32,821 nucleotides of DNA from Deinococcus aquiradiocola. Lineage in GTDB: Bacteria; Deinococcota; Deinococci; Deinococcales; Deinococcaceae. The notes beneath the pieces were generated by a model. That model saw only the letters and a program-made list of their open reading frames with translations, had not been told where the DNA came from and did not search any database. Each line of letters opens with the position of its first letter. Within the stretch, counting starts at the first letter, position 1. A program made the position numbers and the translations under genes. The DNA lies in contig NZ_BMOE01000024.1 in NCBI RefSeq assembly GCF_014646915.1, forward strand, positions 1-32,821, written 5' to 3'. This document shows positions 24,079-32,800 of the stretch, piece after piece.

Positions 24079-25523
24079 ATGGACCGGGCGGGAAGGCGGG
24101 CGGGCCGGAGAGTGCCGTCGTGATCGGGGCGGGCTTCGCGGGCCTGCTGGCCGCGCTGCGCCTGCGGCTGGCGGGCGTGAACGTGACGGTCCTCGACCAT
24201 CTGGACCGCGCGGGCGGCAAGGCGGCGCTCGGCCCGAGCGAGGGCGGCTGGGACGCGTTTTCCAGCGGGCCGACCGTCGTCACGATGCCGGACGTGTTCC
24301 GGGGCGTGCACGCCCGCGCGGGGCTGGACGCGCCGCAGCTCGCGCCCGCGCGGCCCACCACGCGGTACGCGTACCCGGACGGGCGGGTGTTCGCGCCGGA
24401 AGCCCTGCGCGTGGCGGGCAGTCTGGACGGTACGCTCGCGCAGCTCGGGACGGACGAGGCGCACGACTACGCGCGCCTGCTGGCCCTGTCGCGCGCCATG
24501 TACGAGGACGCCGCGCCGACCTTCATCTTCGGGCCGCCGCCGGGCCTGCCTGCCCTGGCGCGCTACGCCGTGACGCGCGGGCACCGGGCCGCGCCGCACC
24601 GGACGCTCGCGCAGGTCGTGCAGAGCGGCCCGCACCTGACGCCGTTCTGGCTGCGGTTCGCGACGTACCTGGGGGCCGACCCGTACCGCGCTCCAGCCGT
24701 GCTGCACAACATCGCGTGGGTGGAGCTCGGGGAGGGCGTGTGGCACCTCGCGGGCGGCCTGGGGGCCTTCGCGGCGCGGCTCGCGGCGAGGGCCGAGCAG
24801 CTCGGCGTGCGGTTCGAGTACCTGACGCGCGTGGAGCACCTGCTGCAGTCGGGCGGGCGCGTGGTGGCGGCGCACACGGACCGGGGCGTGTTCACGGCGG
24901 ACGCGTTCGTGAGTGCCGCGGACCGGTCCCTGACCTCGCAGTGGCTGGGGCGAGGACCGGAGGTGCAGGCGCGCGGCGTGAGCGGGTTCGCGCTGCAGCT
25001 GCGCCTGTCGGAGGACGTGGGGGACGCGCATCACGTGCTGTTCCCGCGCAGTTACGCGCGTGAGTGGCGGGACGTGCGGGCGGGCCGCCTGCCGCGCGAC
25101 CCGACGCTGTACCTGCACCTGAACGGCACGCGCGGCTTCCTGCTCGTGAACGCGCCCGCCGTGCGGGACCCGGGCGGCGCGGGCGCAGGCGGCGCGCGGC
25201 CGGGGCCGGGGCAGGCGGAGTACGCGCGGTTCCTGCTGTCGCAGCTGCAGGCGCGACTCCCGCTGCCCGTCACGGCCTGGAACGCCCTGTCGCCCGCCGA
25301 GTACGCGCGCACGGCGCAGGGCGGCGCGCTGTACGGGCGCGCCCCGCACGGCCTGACCGGCAGCCTGCGGCCCGGCTGGACCTTCCGTGGGGTGGAGCGG
25401 CTGGTGCAGGTGGGCGGCACGGTGCATCCGGGCGGCGGGGTGCCGCTCAGCATGTCGAGCGGCTGGAACGGGGCGGGCGCGCTGCTGGGCCTGCCGTACG
25501 ACCGGCTCGACCGGCTGCCCTGA
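24075..25523 (+). CDS. crtD: CrtI/CrtD-family carotenoid desaturase
   Basis: A 482-residue FAD-dependent desaturase. The Rossmann motif is [17 protein letters not shown] (G18, G20, G23), followed by GGKA; the C-terminal FAD region is [19 protein letters not shown]. In deinoxanthin synthesis a CrtD enzyme makes the 3',4' double bond after CruF hydration, and the operon position fits that step better than the first phytoene desaturation; the symbol is therefore an inference. ATG 24075 is in an ATGA overlap, with GGAGGAG upstream. It is the last gene of the operon and is convergent with the LptD-like gene 28 bp away, with no terminator visible between them. Confidence 0.8.
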   Translation: MNGPGGKAGGPESAVVIGAGFAGLLAALRLRLAGVNVTVLDHLDRAGGKAALGPSEGGWDAFSSGPTVVTMPDVFRGVHARAGLDAPQLAPARPTTRYAYPDGRVFAPEALRVAGSLDGTLAQLGTDEAHDYARLLALSRAMYEDAAPTFIFGPPPGLPALARYAVTRGHRAAPHRTLAQVVQSGPHLTPFWLRFATYLGADPYRAPAVLHNIAWVELGEGVWHLAGGLGAFAARLAARAEQLGVRFEYLTRVEHLLQSGGRVVAAHTDRGVFTADAFVSAADRSLTSQWLGRGPEVQARGVSGFALQLRLSEDVGDAHHVLFPRSYAREWRDVRAGRLPRDPTLYLHLNGTRGFLLVNAPAVRDPGGAGAGGARPGPGQAEYARFLLSQLQARLPLPVTAWNALSPAEYARTAQGGALYGRAPHGLTGSLRPGWTFRGVERLVQVGGTVHPGGGVPLSMSSGWNGAGALLGLPYDRLDRLP

Positions 25524-25551
25524 CCGGGGGGAGCCGTGCAGGAGTGGCGGC

Positions 25552-28383
25552 TCAGCGGCCGGGCGTGAGGAGCGGCACGCTGACGCCGCCGCTGCTCGCC
25601 TCGAAGGCCGACAGGTTGCCCTGGCCGGGCAGGCTGAAGCCCAGCCGGTAGCGGCCGTCCACGGGGTTGATCTCGATCTGGAAGTTCCAGCAGCAGCGGT
25701 CCACCGTGAGGTTCAGGATCGGCAGGATGCGGCTGGGCGGCTGCAGCACGCCGTTCTGCCACGTCAGCGTCTGCCGCAGGCTGGTGCTCACGTACGCGCC
25801 CGGCCGGGGGCCGTTCCCGAGGCCGAAGGTGACGGTGATCGGCTGGAAGGTCAGGGTGTCCTGCACGATGTCGCCGGGCGTGCCGGGGCTCTGGTGCGAG
25901 CGGCTGTAGTACGCGCCGCCGCTCACGAAGGCCCGCCCGAGGTCGTAACTGCCGGCCACGCTGGCGTTCGCGAGTTCGGTGAGCGTCTGTTCCAGGCCCG
26001 GCAGGTTCGCGGTCGCCTGCGCGCTGAGGCGCTGGCCCTGGCGGGTGGCGGTGAGCGTGCCGGACAGGGTGGGTTTCGTGAACCAGAAGCGCGACACGTC
26101 GAACAGCCCGCCGTAGCGGAAGTTCCAGTTGAGGTTCGTGCCCGCCTGGGTGCCGACCGAGGCGTACACGGTGTCGGAGGCGGGGTTGCCGTTCGGGAGG
26201 CTGAGGGCGTGCGTGGTGCTGAAGGTCAGCGGGCCGGTGTTGAGGGTCGCCTGTCCGTTCAGGGACGCGTTCTGCGTGACGAGCGGCGGGGCGGCGGGGT
26301 CGCTGGTGGACGGGACGCTCGTCTGGAAGTTGACGTTCTCGGTCGCGTTGAAGCTGACGGGGTTCAGGACCGCGTCGCGGGTGGCGATGGCGGCGGCGCG
26401 CAGGTTGAGGCTGCTCAGCATGCGGGAGACGGGGTCGTAGTTGAGGGTCACGCCGAAGGTGTTCGTGCGCGGCCCGCCGATCACGTCGGCGCTCAGCGCG
26501 AAGGGCGTGGGGCCGCCCGTGGCGGTGTAGCTGCCGCGCAGGCCGAGCAGCAGCGGCGTGTTGCGGCCGACCGTCGCGTCGAAGCTGGCGGTGTCGAGCC
26601 GCCCGCGGTAGAAGTTCGGTTCGAGCACGAGGTTCGCGCTGGCCCGGTCGCGCAGCAGGTTCACGCTGAAGCGCGCGGGCGCCTGCGTGTCGGGCGTCAG
26701 GAAGGCGTCCACGGCCTGCGAGGCGGTGACGGTAAAGCCGGGCGTGGGCGTGACGCGCACCTCGGCCGACAGGACGCTGCTGGGGTTGCGGCCGTATACG
26801 GCGTCGAAGGCGAAGGGGCTGGTGCCTTCCTGGCGGGTGTACAGGTAGCTGAGGCGCACGCTGTTGCTGACGTTGAAGGTCTGCGTGAGGGTCGCGCCGA
26901 CGCTGAGGTTCACGGTGCGCGCGCCGGTCAGGTAGTACCGGCCGGTGAAGGTGTTGTTGAAGCTCAGGTCGGCGTCCGTCCACGGCTTGACGCCGTACGT
27001 GATGACGTGGCTCTCCTCGAGTCTCGCGGTCGAGAAGTTCGGGCCCTGCGCCTGCGCGCTGCGGCTGAGGGGGTTGCTGGCGGCGGTGTAACTGCCGAGC
27101 GCCACCCGGAAGTCCGCGCTGAGGTTCCCGAGCCGGTACGCGCCCGGATCGACGACCACCTCGCGCCGCAGGACGGTGCCGAGCGCCACGGTCGGTTCCG
27201 GCCCGAGGCGGTCCTGATCGTTCAGCTGCACGCCGATGCTCCCGAACTCCAGGCTGGGGAAGTCGGCGCTGGCGCGGCCGGTGATGTCGGTCACGCCGCG
27301 CTGCGGGTCGTTGTCGGTGCGGCCGATATCGTTGCGGACGGCCGTCAGGGTGTACAGCAGGCCGTCCTTGCTGCCGTACAGGGACAGGCGGCCCTTCACG
27401 GAGAAGTTCAGGGCGTACTCGTCCTCGCCGCGTCCCTGGTAGCCGGTGCTGCCGTCCGAGCGGGTGTAGGGCACGGTGGGTCTGGGGCTCGCGAGGGCGT
27501 ACAGGTCGAGGCGGTCCACGCCCCGGATCGGCGCGAAGCTGTGCAGGTCCACCCCGAACCCCACCTGCGGCGTACGGTACTGGGAGTAGCGCAGCAGCGT
27601 CGTCCCGTAGGTGCTGCTGCCCGCCACGAACGGCAGGTCCGCCTCGACGGACACGCCGTCCGAGGCGCTCTGCGAGACGCTCAGGCGCGGCTGGCGGCTC
27701 TGGTCCTGCAGCGGCAGCACCACCACCGGCAGGAACAGCACGGGCGCGTCCGCGAGCAGCAGGGTCGCGTCGTACGCGACGAGACGGTCGCCGGGGTACA
27801 GCAGGACGCTGCGGGCACGGAAGGCGTAGTCGTTGGGGGTGCGGCCACACTTCGCGCACGGCGTGAAGTAGCTGTTGCTGGCCGTGAGCTGGCCCGGCAC
27901 GCGCGACACGGCCTCCCCGCGAATCTCGATGCTGCTGTCGCTGATGACGACGTCCTCGCCCGTCAGGGCTTCCGAGCCGAGGTCCACCACGAGGCCGCTG
28001 CCCTTGAGGACCTGCGTGCTGCCGTTCTGGACGGTGTCGTACTCGCCCGTGCCGATGACGGTCAGGGTGCGGCGCGTGCGGTTGTACTCGACGCGCGTGG
28101 CGAGCAGCACGTCCTGGTCGATGTGCAGTTCGACCTTGCTGCCGCTGATGACCACGATCTCCTGGTCCTCGGCGCGGCTCCCGTCGGGCTGCAGGTCGCC
28201 CGTCACCTTGCGGAGTTCGAGGCGGTCGGCCGTCACGATCTTGATGGTGCGGGCGTCGGCGCTGCCGAGCAGGCCCAGGCCGAGCGTGACGCCCAGTACG
28301 CCCAGTGCGAGGCGCAGGGACCGGTTCAGGGTGCGGCCCAGCATCCGGCGCAGTGTCCGGGGTCGGGGACGGGTGGGCGGCAT
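25552..28383 (-). CDS. LptD/OstA-like outer-membrane protein
   Basis: A 943-residue protein with a long signal peptide (cut probably after ADA near residue 45), an OstA/LptA-like jellyroll (about 48-170), and a long beta-rich region (180-930) suited to an outer-membrane barrel. Cysteines sit where LptD uses them: C176-x-x-C179 after the jellyroll and an adjacent pair C897-C898 in DRCCW near the C-terminus. In E. coli LptD such pairs form the disulfides that link domain and barrel. Deinococcus lacks LPS, so the cargo must be some other envelope lipid or glycan. It starts 2 bp after the SpoIID-domain gene and is certainly co-transcribed with it. Confidence 0.85.
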   Translation of the reverse strand: MPPTRPRPRTLRRMLGRTLNRSLRLALGVLGVTLGLGLLGSADARTIKIVTADRLELRKVTGDLQPDGSRAEDQEIVVISGSKVELHIDQDVLLATRVEYNRTRRTLTVIGTGEYDTVQNGSTQVLKGSGLVVDLGSEALTGEDVVISDSSIEIRGEAVSRVPGQLTASNSYFTPCAKCGRTPNDYAFRARSVLLYPGDRLVAYDATLLLADAPVLFLPVVVLPLQDQSRQPRLSVSQSASDGVSVEADLPFVAGSSTYGTTLLRYSQYRTPQVGFGVDLHSFAPIRGVDRLDLYALASPRPTVPYTRSDGSTGYQGRGEDEYALNFSVKGRLSLYGSKDGLLYTLTAVRNDIGRTDNDPQRGVTDITGRASADFPSLEFGSIGVQLNDQDRLGPEPTVALGTVLRREVVVDPGAYRLGNLSADFRVALGSYTAASNPLSRSAQAQGPNFSTARLEESHVITYGVKPWTDADLSFNNTFTGRYYLTGARTVNLSVGATLTQTFNVSNSVRLSYLYTRQEGTSPFAFDAVYGRNPSSVLSAEVRVTPTPGFTVTASQAVDAFLTPDTQAPARFSVNLLRDRASANLVLEPNFYRGRLDTASFDATVGRNTPLLLGLRGSYTATGGPTPFALSADVIGGPRTNTFGVTLNYDPVSRMLSSLNLRAAAIATRDAVLNPVSFNATENVNFQTSVPSTSDPAAPPLVTQNASLNGQATLNTGPLTFSTTHALSLPNGNPASDTVYASVGTQAGTNLNWNFRYGGLFDVSRFWFTKPTLSGTLTATRQGQRLSAQATANLPGLEQTLTELANASVAGSYDLGRAFVSGGAYYSRSHQSPGTPGDIVQDTLTFQPITVTFGLGNGPRPGAYVSTSLRQTLTWQNGVLQPPSRILPILNLTVDRCCWNFQIEINPVDGRYRLGFSLPGQGNLSAFEASSGGVSVPLLTPGR

Positions 28384-28385
28384 GC

Positions 28386-29669
28386 TTACAGCCCCGGGGT
28401 TCCCGTGAGGGCCAGCGGCGTCAGCAGGGGACTGGTCGGCAGGGGACTGGTCAGCAGCGGATTGGGGCGGAGCGGTTCGGCTGCGAGCGGCACGGCGGCC
28501 GCCTGCGCGAAAGCGACGCCCGTCGTGAGGCGGCCGCCCGGCACGTCGGCCCCCAGGATGCTGCTGATGCTCGCCCCGCCGTAGTAGAAGCCCATGATCT
28601 GCAGGTAGTTCCAGCCCTGCCGGGCGAGGCCCGACGCGCCGTACTGCGACAGGCCCACGCCGTGCCCGGAGCCCGCACCGCTCACGACGAGCGGGTCGCT
28701 GCCGCTGAAGTTCACGCGGGAGGACTTCGCGCCGAGGGAACGCACGAAGCCGCCCGCGTCGGCGCCCTGCAGGGTCCGGCTGCCCGACGCGCCGTTCAGG
28801 GCGACGCCCGTCACGCGGCCGGACGCGCTCACGCCCACGATGGTCACGCTGCGCAGCGCGCCGACGCGCACACCGTACCGCGCGGCGATGTCCGCCACCT
28901 GCCGCAGCGGCACGTTGAAGGTCCAGCGGCTGTTCGGTCCCTGCGAGGCCGGGTCGGGGCGCGCCACGAGGTACGGCACGTCCTGCCCCCACGTTTCCAG
29001 GCTGGAGGCCGTGAACCCGCCCGAGTCGCTGGAGAAGTACGTCTTGGCGGCCGCGCCCGCGTACGACACGACCTGCGCGCGCGTCGCAGCGATGGCGGCG
29101 TCGCTGCCGGTCGCCTCGCGCGCCACGCCGCCGTACACCTGACAGCTGTCCGTGGCGCACAGGTCGTAGTACGAGCCGGGGTTGATGCGGGCAGCCGCGT
29201 ACGTGCGCGCCACGACCGCCTGGGATTTCAGGGCCTCGAGCGGCCACCCGCTCGGCATCTCGGCGGGGACCACGCCACGCAGGTAGTCTTCGAGGTCGAG
29301 GACGTTCACGGCGCTCACGCCGCCCTTCGCGGCCTTGAGGAGCAGGCCGCCGCGGTAGGTGCGGCCCGCGATCTCGACGGTACTGCCCGGCACGGGCGGC
29401 AGGTACAGGGTGTCGCTGCCCGCCTCCTGCCCGTTCAGGCTGAGGCCGCCGGACGCGCCGGGCGTCACCGTCCAGCTGTAGCTGCCGCTCAGGGGGGGCG
29501 CGGTCAGGCCCGTGGCGGGGCCACTCTGCGCTACGCTGGCCGCGATGGGCACCCGGACCGACACCGCACTGCCGCTGGCGACGAGGACCCGGATGTTGGT
29601 CGCGGCCGCCGTGGGCCACGCCAGCATCCCGGTCCCCAGGACCGCCAGTGAAACGATGAACGACCGCAT
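28386..29669 (-). CDS. SpoIID/LytB-domain secreted protein
   Basis: A 427-residue protein with a signal peptide (MRSFIVSLAVLGTGMLAWP) and a SpoIID/LytB domain: LDLEDYLRGVVPAEMPS, LKSQAVVARTYA, and the late block GHGVGLSQYGASGLA. SpoIID is a lytic transglycosylase acting on denuded glycan strands; the first block contains the glutamate expected for catalysis. An extra ~45-residue Pro/Leu/Ala-rich tail with repeated PLLTSPLPTSPLLT ends the protein. TATACT lies 7 nt before ATG 29669, an almost ideal leaderless promoter. The LptD-like gene begins 2 bp later. Pairing of a peptidoglycan lytic enzyme with an outer-membrane assembly factor suggests an envelope-building operon. Confidence 0.85.
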   Translation of the reverse strand: MRSFIVSLAVLGTGMLAWPTAAATNIRVLVASGSAVSVRVPIAASVAQSGPATGLTAPPLSGSYSWTVTPGASGGLSLNGQEAGSDTLYLPPVPGSTVEIAGRTYRGGLLLKAAKGGVSAVNVLDLEDYLRGVVPAEMPSGWPLEALKSQAVVARTYAAARINPGSYYDLCATDSCQVYGGVAREATGSDAAIAATRAQVVSYAGAAAKTYFSSDSGGFTASSLETWGQDVPYLVARPDPASQGPNSRWTFNVPLRQVADIAARYGVRVGALRSVTIVGVSASGRVTGVALNGASGSRTLQGADAGGFVRSLGAKSSRVNFSGSDPLVVSGAGSGHGVGLSQYGASGLARQGWNYLQIMGFYYGGASISSILGADVPGGRLTTGVAFAQAAAVPLAAEPLRPNPLLTSPLPTSPLLTPLALTGTPGL

Positions 29670-29676
29670 GAAGGCG

Positions 29677-29682
29677 AGTATA
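29677..29682 (-). promoter_or_regulatory. -10 element for leaderless SpoIID-LptD operon
   Basis: TATACT on the minus strand, 7 nt from the ATG at 29667-29669. There is no SD. It is a near-consensus hexamer placed exactly for a leaderless transcript. Confidence 0.6.
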
Positions 29683-29735
29683 AGGGCAGAGGCTTGTGCC
29701 CCTCGTGAGAGCCGCCGCCCGGCCCGGCGGGCCGC

Positions 29736-30887
29736 GTGACGGGGGCGGCGGCGGGGCGCGTGTGGGCGCACGTGGGGCAGCCGTTCGCGCCCGCCCGGTA
29801 CGACGTGCTGATCGTGGGGGCGGGCCGGATGGGCGCGGCCCTCGCGCGGTTCCTGAGGGCGGCCCGGCCGGACCTGTCGCTGCTGCTCGCCGAGGAGGGC
29901 GGCCTCCCGAACGAGGAGGGCGCGACGATCCTCGCGCCGGGCGTGTGGCACGCGGACGTACCCCCGGAGAGGCGCGAGGAGGCGGAACGCACGCGCGTCC
30001 TGCTCGGCGACGCGCTCACGCCCTGCGGCCTGCTCGACCTGCAGGGGCAGGCGGGGCCGGCGACGCGGCCCGTCAGCGAGGTGCTCGGGCCGGACCTGCT
30101 CGGCTGGATCGACGCGGGGGTGCTGCCGCACGTGCGGCTGGACGGGCGGGCGGGCGTGTACAGTGCCGGGCAGCTCACGCTGGGGCACGCGCAGACGGCC
30201 ATCCGGGAAGGCGCGGACCTGATGCTGAACGTCCGCGCCGAACTGCACGGGCACGAGCTGAACGGGCACGCACTGGACCGGCCAGGGTCAGGCGGCGCGG
30301 CACGGGTGGCGCTGCACCGCCTGAGCGTCACGAACACGCATCAGGTCGTGGTGGACCACACCGTGAACGTCACGGTGGCGCGCGTGGTGATCGCGGCGGG
30401 CGCGCCCGGCCCGGCCCTCGCCGAGGCGGGGCTGGGCATCGTCACGCCGCACCGCGCCGCGTACCGGCAGACGCCGCGCCTGGAGGTGCCGAGCACGTCC
30501 GGCACGCCCGTCCTGCGCGCCGAGGGCCTGACGCTCCGCCCGCAGAGCGGCGGGTTCACGGTCGTGCCGCCCGTCCCGCACCCGGACCCGTGGGGGTACG
30601 TCCCGACGGGCGGGCGGCTGGTGGGCGTCCCGGTCGGGCTGCGCCGCGAGACGCTGGACGCCGTGATGCGCGCCATGCCGGGCCTGAGCGTGCTGGCGGG
30701 AGAGGGGCTCGTCGTCGGGCGGAGCATCGCGGACATTCCCGGCGCGTGGCTGGCCGTCCCGGCAGGCGACTGGCCCACCTGGGAGCGGCTGGACGACACG
30801 CACTGGCTGCTGCTCGGCGGGGAGCGGGCCGACCTGACGGGCCTCGCCGTCGCCGAACAGCTCGCGCAGGCCCTCGCGGCGACCTGA
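29736..30887 (+). CDS. FAD-dependent oxidoreductase (DadA/glycine-oxidase-like)
   Basis: A protein of about 383 residues with an N-terminal Rossmann motif DVLIVGAGRMGAALARFL and a C-terminal segment LLLGGERADLTGLAVAEQLA that resembles the FAD-binding end of DAO-type oxidases (DadA, glycine oxidase, sarcosine oxidase). The middle, with RVVIAAGAPGPALAEAGLG, fits the same fold. The glutamate usually found after the second strand is present as LLLAEEGG. The substrate is unknown. GTG 29736 is the longest start; GTG 29760 (VWAHVGQP) is equally possible, and no SD marks either. It is divergent from the SpoIID gene and stands alone. Confidence 0.7.
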   Translation: MTGAAAGRVWAHVGQPFAPARYDVLIVGAGRMGAALARFLRAARPDLSLLLAEEGGLPNEEGATILAPGVWHADVPPERREEAERTRVLLGDALTPCGLLDLQGQAGPATRPVSEVLGPDLLGWIDAGVLPHVRLDGRAGVYSAGQLTLGHAQTAIREGADLMLNVRAELHGHELNGHALDRPGSGGAARVALHRLSVTNTHQVVVDHTVNVTVARVVIAAGAPGPALAEAGLGIVTPHRAAYRQTPRLEVPSTSGTPVLRAEGLTLRPQSGGFTVVPPVPHPDPWGYVPTGGRLVGVPVGLRRETLDAVMRAMPGLSVLAGEGLVVGRSIADIPGAWLAVPAGDWPTWERLDDTHWLLLGGERADLTGLAVAEQLAQALAAT

Positions 30888-30968
30888 CCTGCCCGGCGAG
30901 GGTGAGCTGACCTGTGCGGTCACCCGGGACCTGTCTACCCTTCCCGGCGTCGGCGACGCGCAGCCTGT

Positions 30969-30974
30969 TACACT
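30969..30974 (+). promoter_or_regulatory. -10 element for ilvA leader transcript
   Basis: TACACT (with a preceding T) lies 6 nt before the ATG of a 15-codon leader ORF. Transcription would start at or beside that ATG. No clear -35 box is visible. Confidence 0.5.
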
Positions 30975-30980
30975 GCCCGC

Positions 30981-31028
30981 ATGAACGCGGCGCGAATTAT
31001 CGACTTCTCCGGGGCCTGCTCCGGGTAA
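30981..31028 (+). CDS. Leader peptide upstream of ilvA (putative)
   Basis: A 15-codon ORF, MNAARIIDFSGACSG, beginning right where a leaderless transcript would start and ending with TAA 31026-31028. Codons 6 and 7 are consecutive Ile codons (ATT ATC), the end product of the IlvA pathway. An intrinsic terminator begins 20 bp after its stop and ilvA follows. The sequence CCGGGG within codons 10-13 can pair with CCCCGG in the 5' arm of the terminator stem, giving an alternative structure. These are the parts of a transcription attenuator; only two regulatory codons make it a lean example. Confidence 0.5.
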   Translation: MNAARIIDFSGACSG

Positions 31029-31048
31029 GTCCGCTTGCCCGCACGTCA

Positions 31049-31078
31049 CCCCCGGCCGCCCGCCGGGGGAATTTTTTT
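31049..31078 (+). terminator. Attenuator terminator before ilvA
   Basis: An 8-bp stem, CCCCCGGC (31049-31056) with GCCGGGGG (31062-31069), around a 5-nt loop and followed by AATTTTTTT. This is a textbook intrinsic terminator, yet it lies upstream of ilvA and just before its SD, so it must be conditional for ilvA to be transcribed from the leader promoter. Confidence 0.8.
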
Positions 31079-31092
31079 GGACAGGAGACGCC

Positions 31093-32649
31093 ATGAACCC
31101 CACGCAGACCCCCACCGATCCCGCCCCGACCCTCACGCCGACCGGCCTGGAACTCGTCCAGCAGGTCCTCACGAGCCGCGTGTACGACGTGGCGATCGAG
31201 ACGCCCCTGCAGCACGCGCGGCAGCTGAGCGAACGGCTGGGGCAGGATGTGTTCTTCAAGCGGGAGGACCTGCAGCCCATTCATTCCTTCAAGCTGCGCG
31301 GCGCGTACAACCGCATGAGTCAGCTCAGCGCGCAGGAACGCGAGCGCGGCGTGATCTGCGCGTCGGCCGGGAATCACGCGCAGGGCGTGGCGTTCAGCGC
31401 GCAGCGGCTGGGCGTGCGGGCCGTGATCGTGATGCCCGCCACGACGCCCGACATCAAGGTCAGCGCGTGCCGGGCGCGCGGCGCGGACGTGCGCCTGCAC
31501 GGCGACAGTTACTCCGACGCGGCAGAGTACGCCGAGCGCCTCCAGCAGGAGCTGGGCCTCACGTACATCCACCCCTACGACGACCCCTGGGTGATCGCGG
31601 GGCAGGGCACGGTGGGGCTGGAGCTGCTGCGGCAGGTGCAGGCGGGCGCGTACACGGTGTTCTGCCCGGTGGGCGGCGGTGGCCTGATCGCGGGCGTGGC
31701 GGCGTTCCTGAAGAGCGTCAACCCGCAGGTGCGGATCGTGGGCGTGGAACCGGAGGATTCGGACGCCATGACGCAGAGCATCCGCGCGGGGGAACGCGTG
31801 CGGCTCGACACGGTCGGGATCTTCGTGGACGGCGTGGCCGTCAAGCAGGTGGGGGTGCACACCTTCCGGCTCGCGCAGCAGTTCGTGGACGACTGGGTGA
31901 CGGTCAGCACGGACGAGGTGTGCGCCGCCATCAAGGACGTGTTCGACGACACGCGCGCCGTGATGGAGCCCGCCGGTGCGCTGGCCGTCGCGGGCCTGAA
32001 ACGCTACGCGCGCGAGCACGGCACGTCCGGGCCGCTGGTGGCGCTCACCTGCGGCGCGAACGTGAACTTCGACCGGCTGCGTCACATCGCGGAGCGCGCG
32101 GAGATCGGCGAGCAGCGCGAGGCGATCCTGGCCGTCACGATCCCCGAACGGCCCGGCGCGTTCCTGGCGTTCTGCCGGGCGCTCGGCGAGCGGAACGTCA
32201 CGGAGTTCAACTACCGTTACGCGCCCACCCCGGAAGCGCGGATCTTCGTGGGGGTGCAGCTGGCCGACAAGGGGCAGCGGCAGGCGCTCGTCGCGGACCT
32301 CGTGGCGGCCGGGTACCCCGTCACGGACCTCACCGAGGACGAGATGGCGAAGGTCCACGTGCGGCACATGGTGGGCGGCCGCGCGCCCGAGGCGGTCGGG
32401 GAGCGGCTGTACACCTTCGAGTTCCCGGAACGGCCCGGCGCGCTCATGACGTTCCTGAGCGCCCTGCATTCCGGCTGGAACATCAGCCTCTTCCATTACC
32501 GCAACCACGGGAGCGCGCACGGGCGGGTCATGGCGGGCATTCAGGTGCCGGACGCGGAACTGCCGGACTTTCAGGCGTTCCTGGCGGAGCTGGGGTATCC
32601 GGCCCGCTCCGAGGACGAGAACCCGGCGTACACCCTGTTCCTGAAATAA
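31093..32649 (+). CDS. ilvA: Threonine ammonia-lyase, biosynthetic (IlvA)
   Basis: A 518-residue PLP enzyme that deaminates threonine to 2-oxobutyrate, the first committed step to isoleucine. The PLP lysine is K67 in HSFKLRGAYN; the phosphate loop is VGGGGLIAG (about 193-201). The C-terminal ~170 residues hold two ACT-like regulatory units, each starting ERPGA (ERPGAFLAFCRAL and ERPGALMTFLSAL), as in the allosteric, isoleucine-inhibited E. coli enzyme and unlike the short catabolic form. AGGAG precedes the ATG at good spacing. The gene is single, controlled from a leader with a terminator at 31049-31078, and closed by a hairpin at 32658. Confidence 0.95.
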   Translation: MNPTQTPTDPAPTLTPTGLELVQQVLTSRVYDVAIETPLQHARQLSERLGQDVFFKREDLQPIHSFKLRGAYNRMSQLSAQERERGVICASAGNHAQGVAFSAQRLGVRAVIVMPATTPDIKVSACRARGADVRLHGDSYSDAAEYAERLQQELGLTYIHPYDDPWVIAGQGTVGLELLRQVQAGAYTVFCPVGGGGLIAGVAAFLKSVNPQVRIVGVEPEDSDAMTQSIRAGERVRLDTVGIFVDGVAVKQVGVHTFRLAQQFVDDWVTVSTDEVCAAIKDVFDDTRAVMEPAGALAVAGLKRYAREHGTSGPLVALTCGANVNFDRLRHIAERAEIGEQREAILAVTIPERPGAFLAFCRALGERNVTEFNYRYAPTPEARIFVGVQLADKGQRQALVADLVAAGYPVTDLTEDEMAKVHVRHMVGGRAPEAVGERLYTFEFPERPGALMTFLSALHSGWNISLFHYRNHGSAHGRVMAGIQVPDAELPDFQAFLAELGYPARSEDENPAYTLFLK

Positions 32650-32657
32650 AGCACAAC

Positions 32658-32698
32658 GCAGCGCGGGCCGACCCTGAAGGGGAGTCGGCCCGCGCTGC
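32658..32698 (+). terminator. Terminator hairpin after ilvA
   Basis: A perfect 15-bp GC-rich stem, 32658-32672 paired with 32684-32698 around an 11-nt loop, 8 bp after the ilvA stop. There is no T-run, so it may also act as a 3'-end stabiliser. Confidence 0.7.
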
Positions 32699-32722
32699 TG
32701 GCGGGGTGAGTGGGCACAGGAA

Positions 32723-32754
32723 CGTCCCCCCAGTTCCGGAGAACTGGGGGGACG
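32723..32754 (-). terminator. Perfect 14-bp hairpin beyond the 16S rRNA 3' end
   Basis: 32723-32736 pairs perfectly with 32741-32754 around a CGGA loop. On the minus strand it lies about 47 bp downstream of the 16S rRNA end and is followed by TTCCTG, so it is the likely terminator of a 16S transcript. It could also back up ilvA termination. Confidence 0.6.
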
Positions 32755-32800
32755 GTTGGGTGATGAGTCAGTGTGATCGAGGAAGTGTGTGGAGCCTATA

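Noticed and set aside
25387..28584. 1065-codon plus-strand frame opposite the LptD-like gene
   Set aside because: Low-complexity Val/Ala/Gly/Arg translation with no domain. The minus strand has a signal peptide, cysteine pairs and a barrel-like pattern.
28386..30269. Long N-terminal extension of the SpoIID gene to 30269
   Set aside because: The extension lies opposite the FAD oxidoreductase and reads as Arg/Pro-rich shadow. A signal peptide and leaderless promoter mark the start at 29669.
30981..31092. T-box riboswitch before ilvA
   Set aside because: No T-box consensus or specifier-loop stem is visible, and the leader is too short. A leader-peptide attenuator explains the terminator better.
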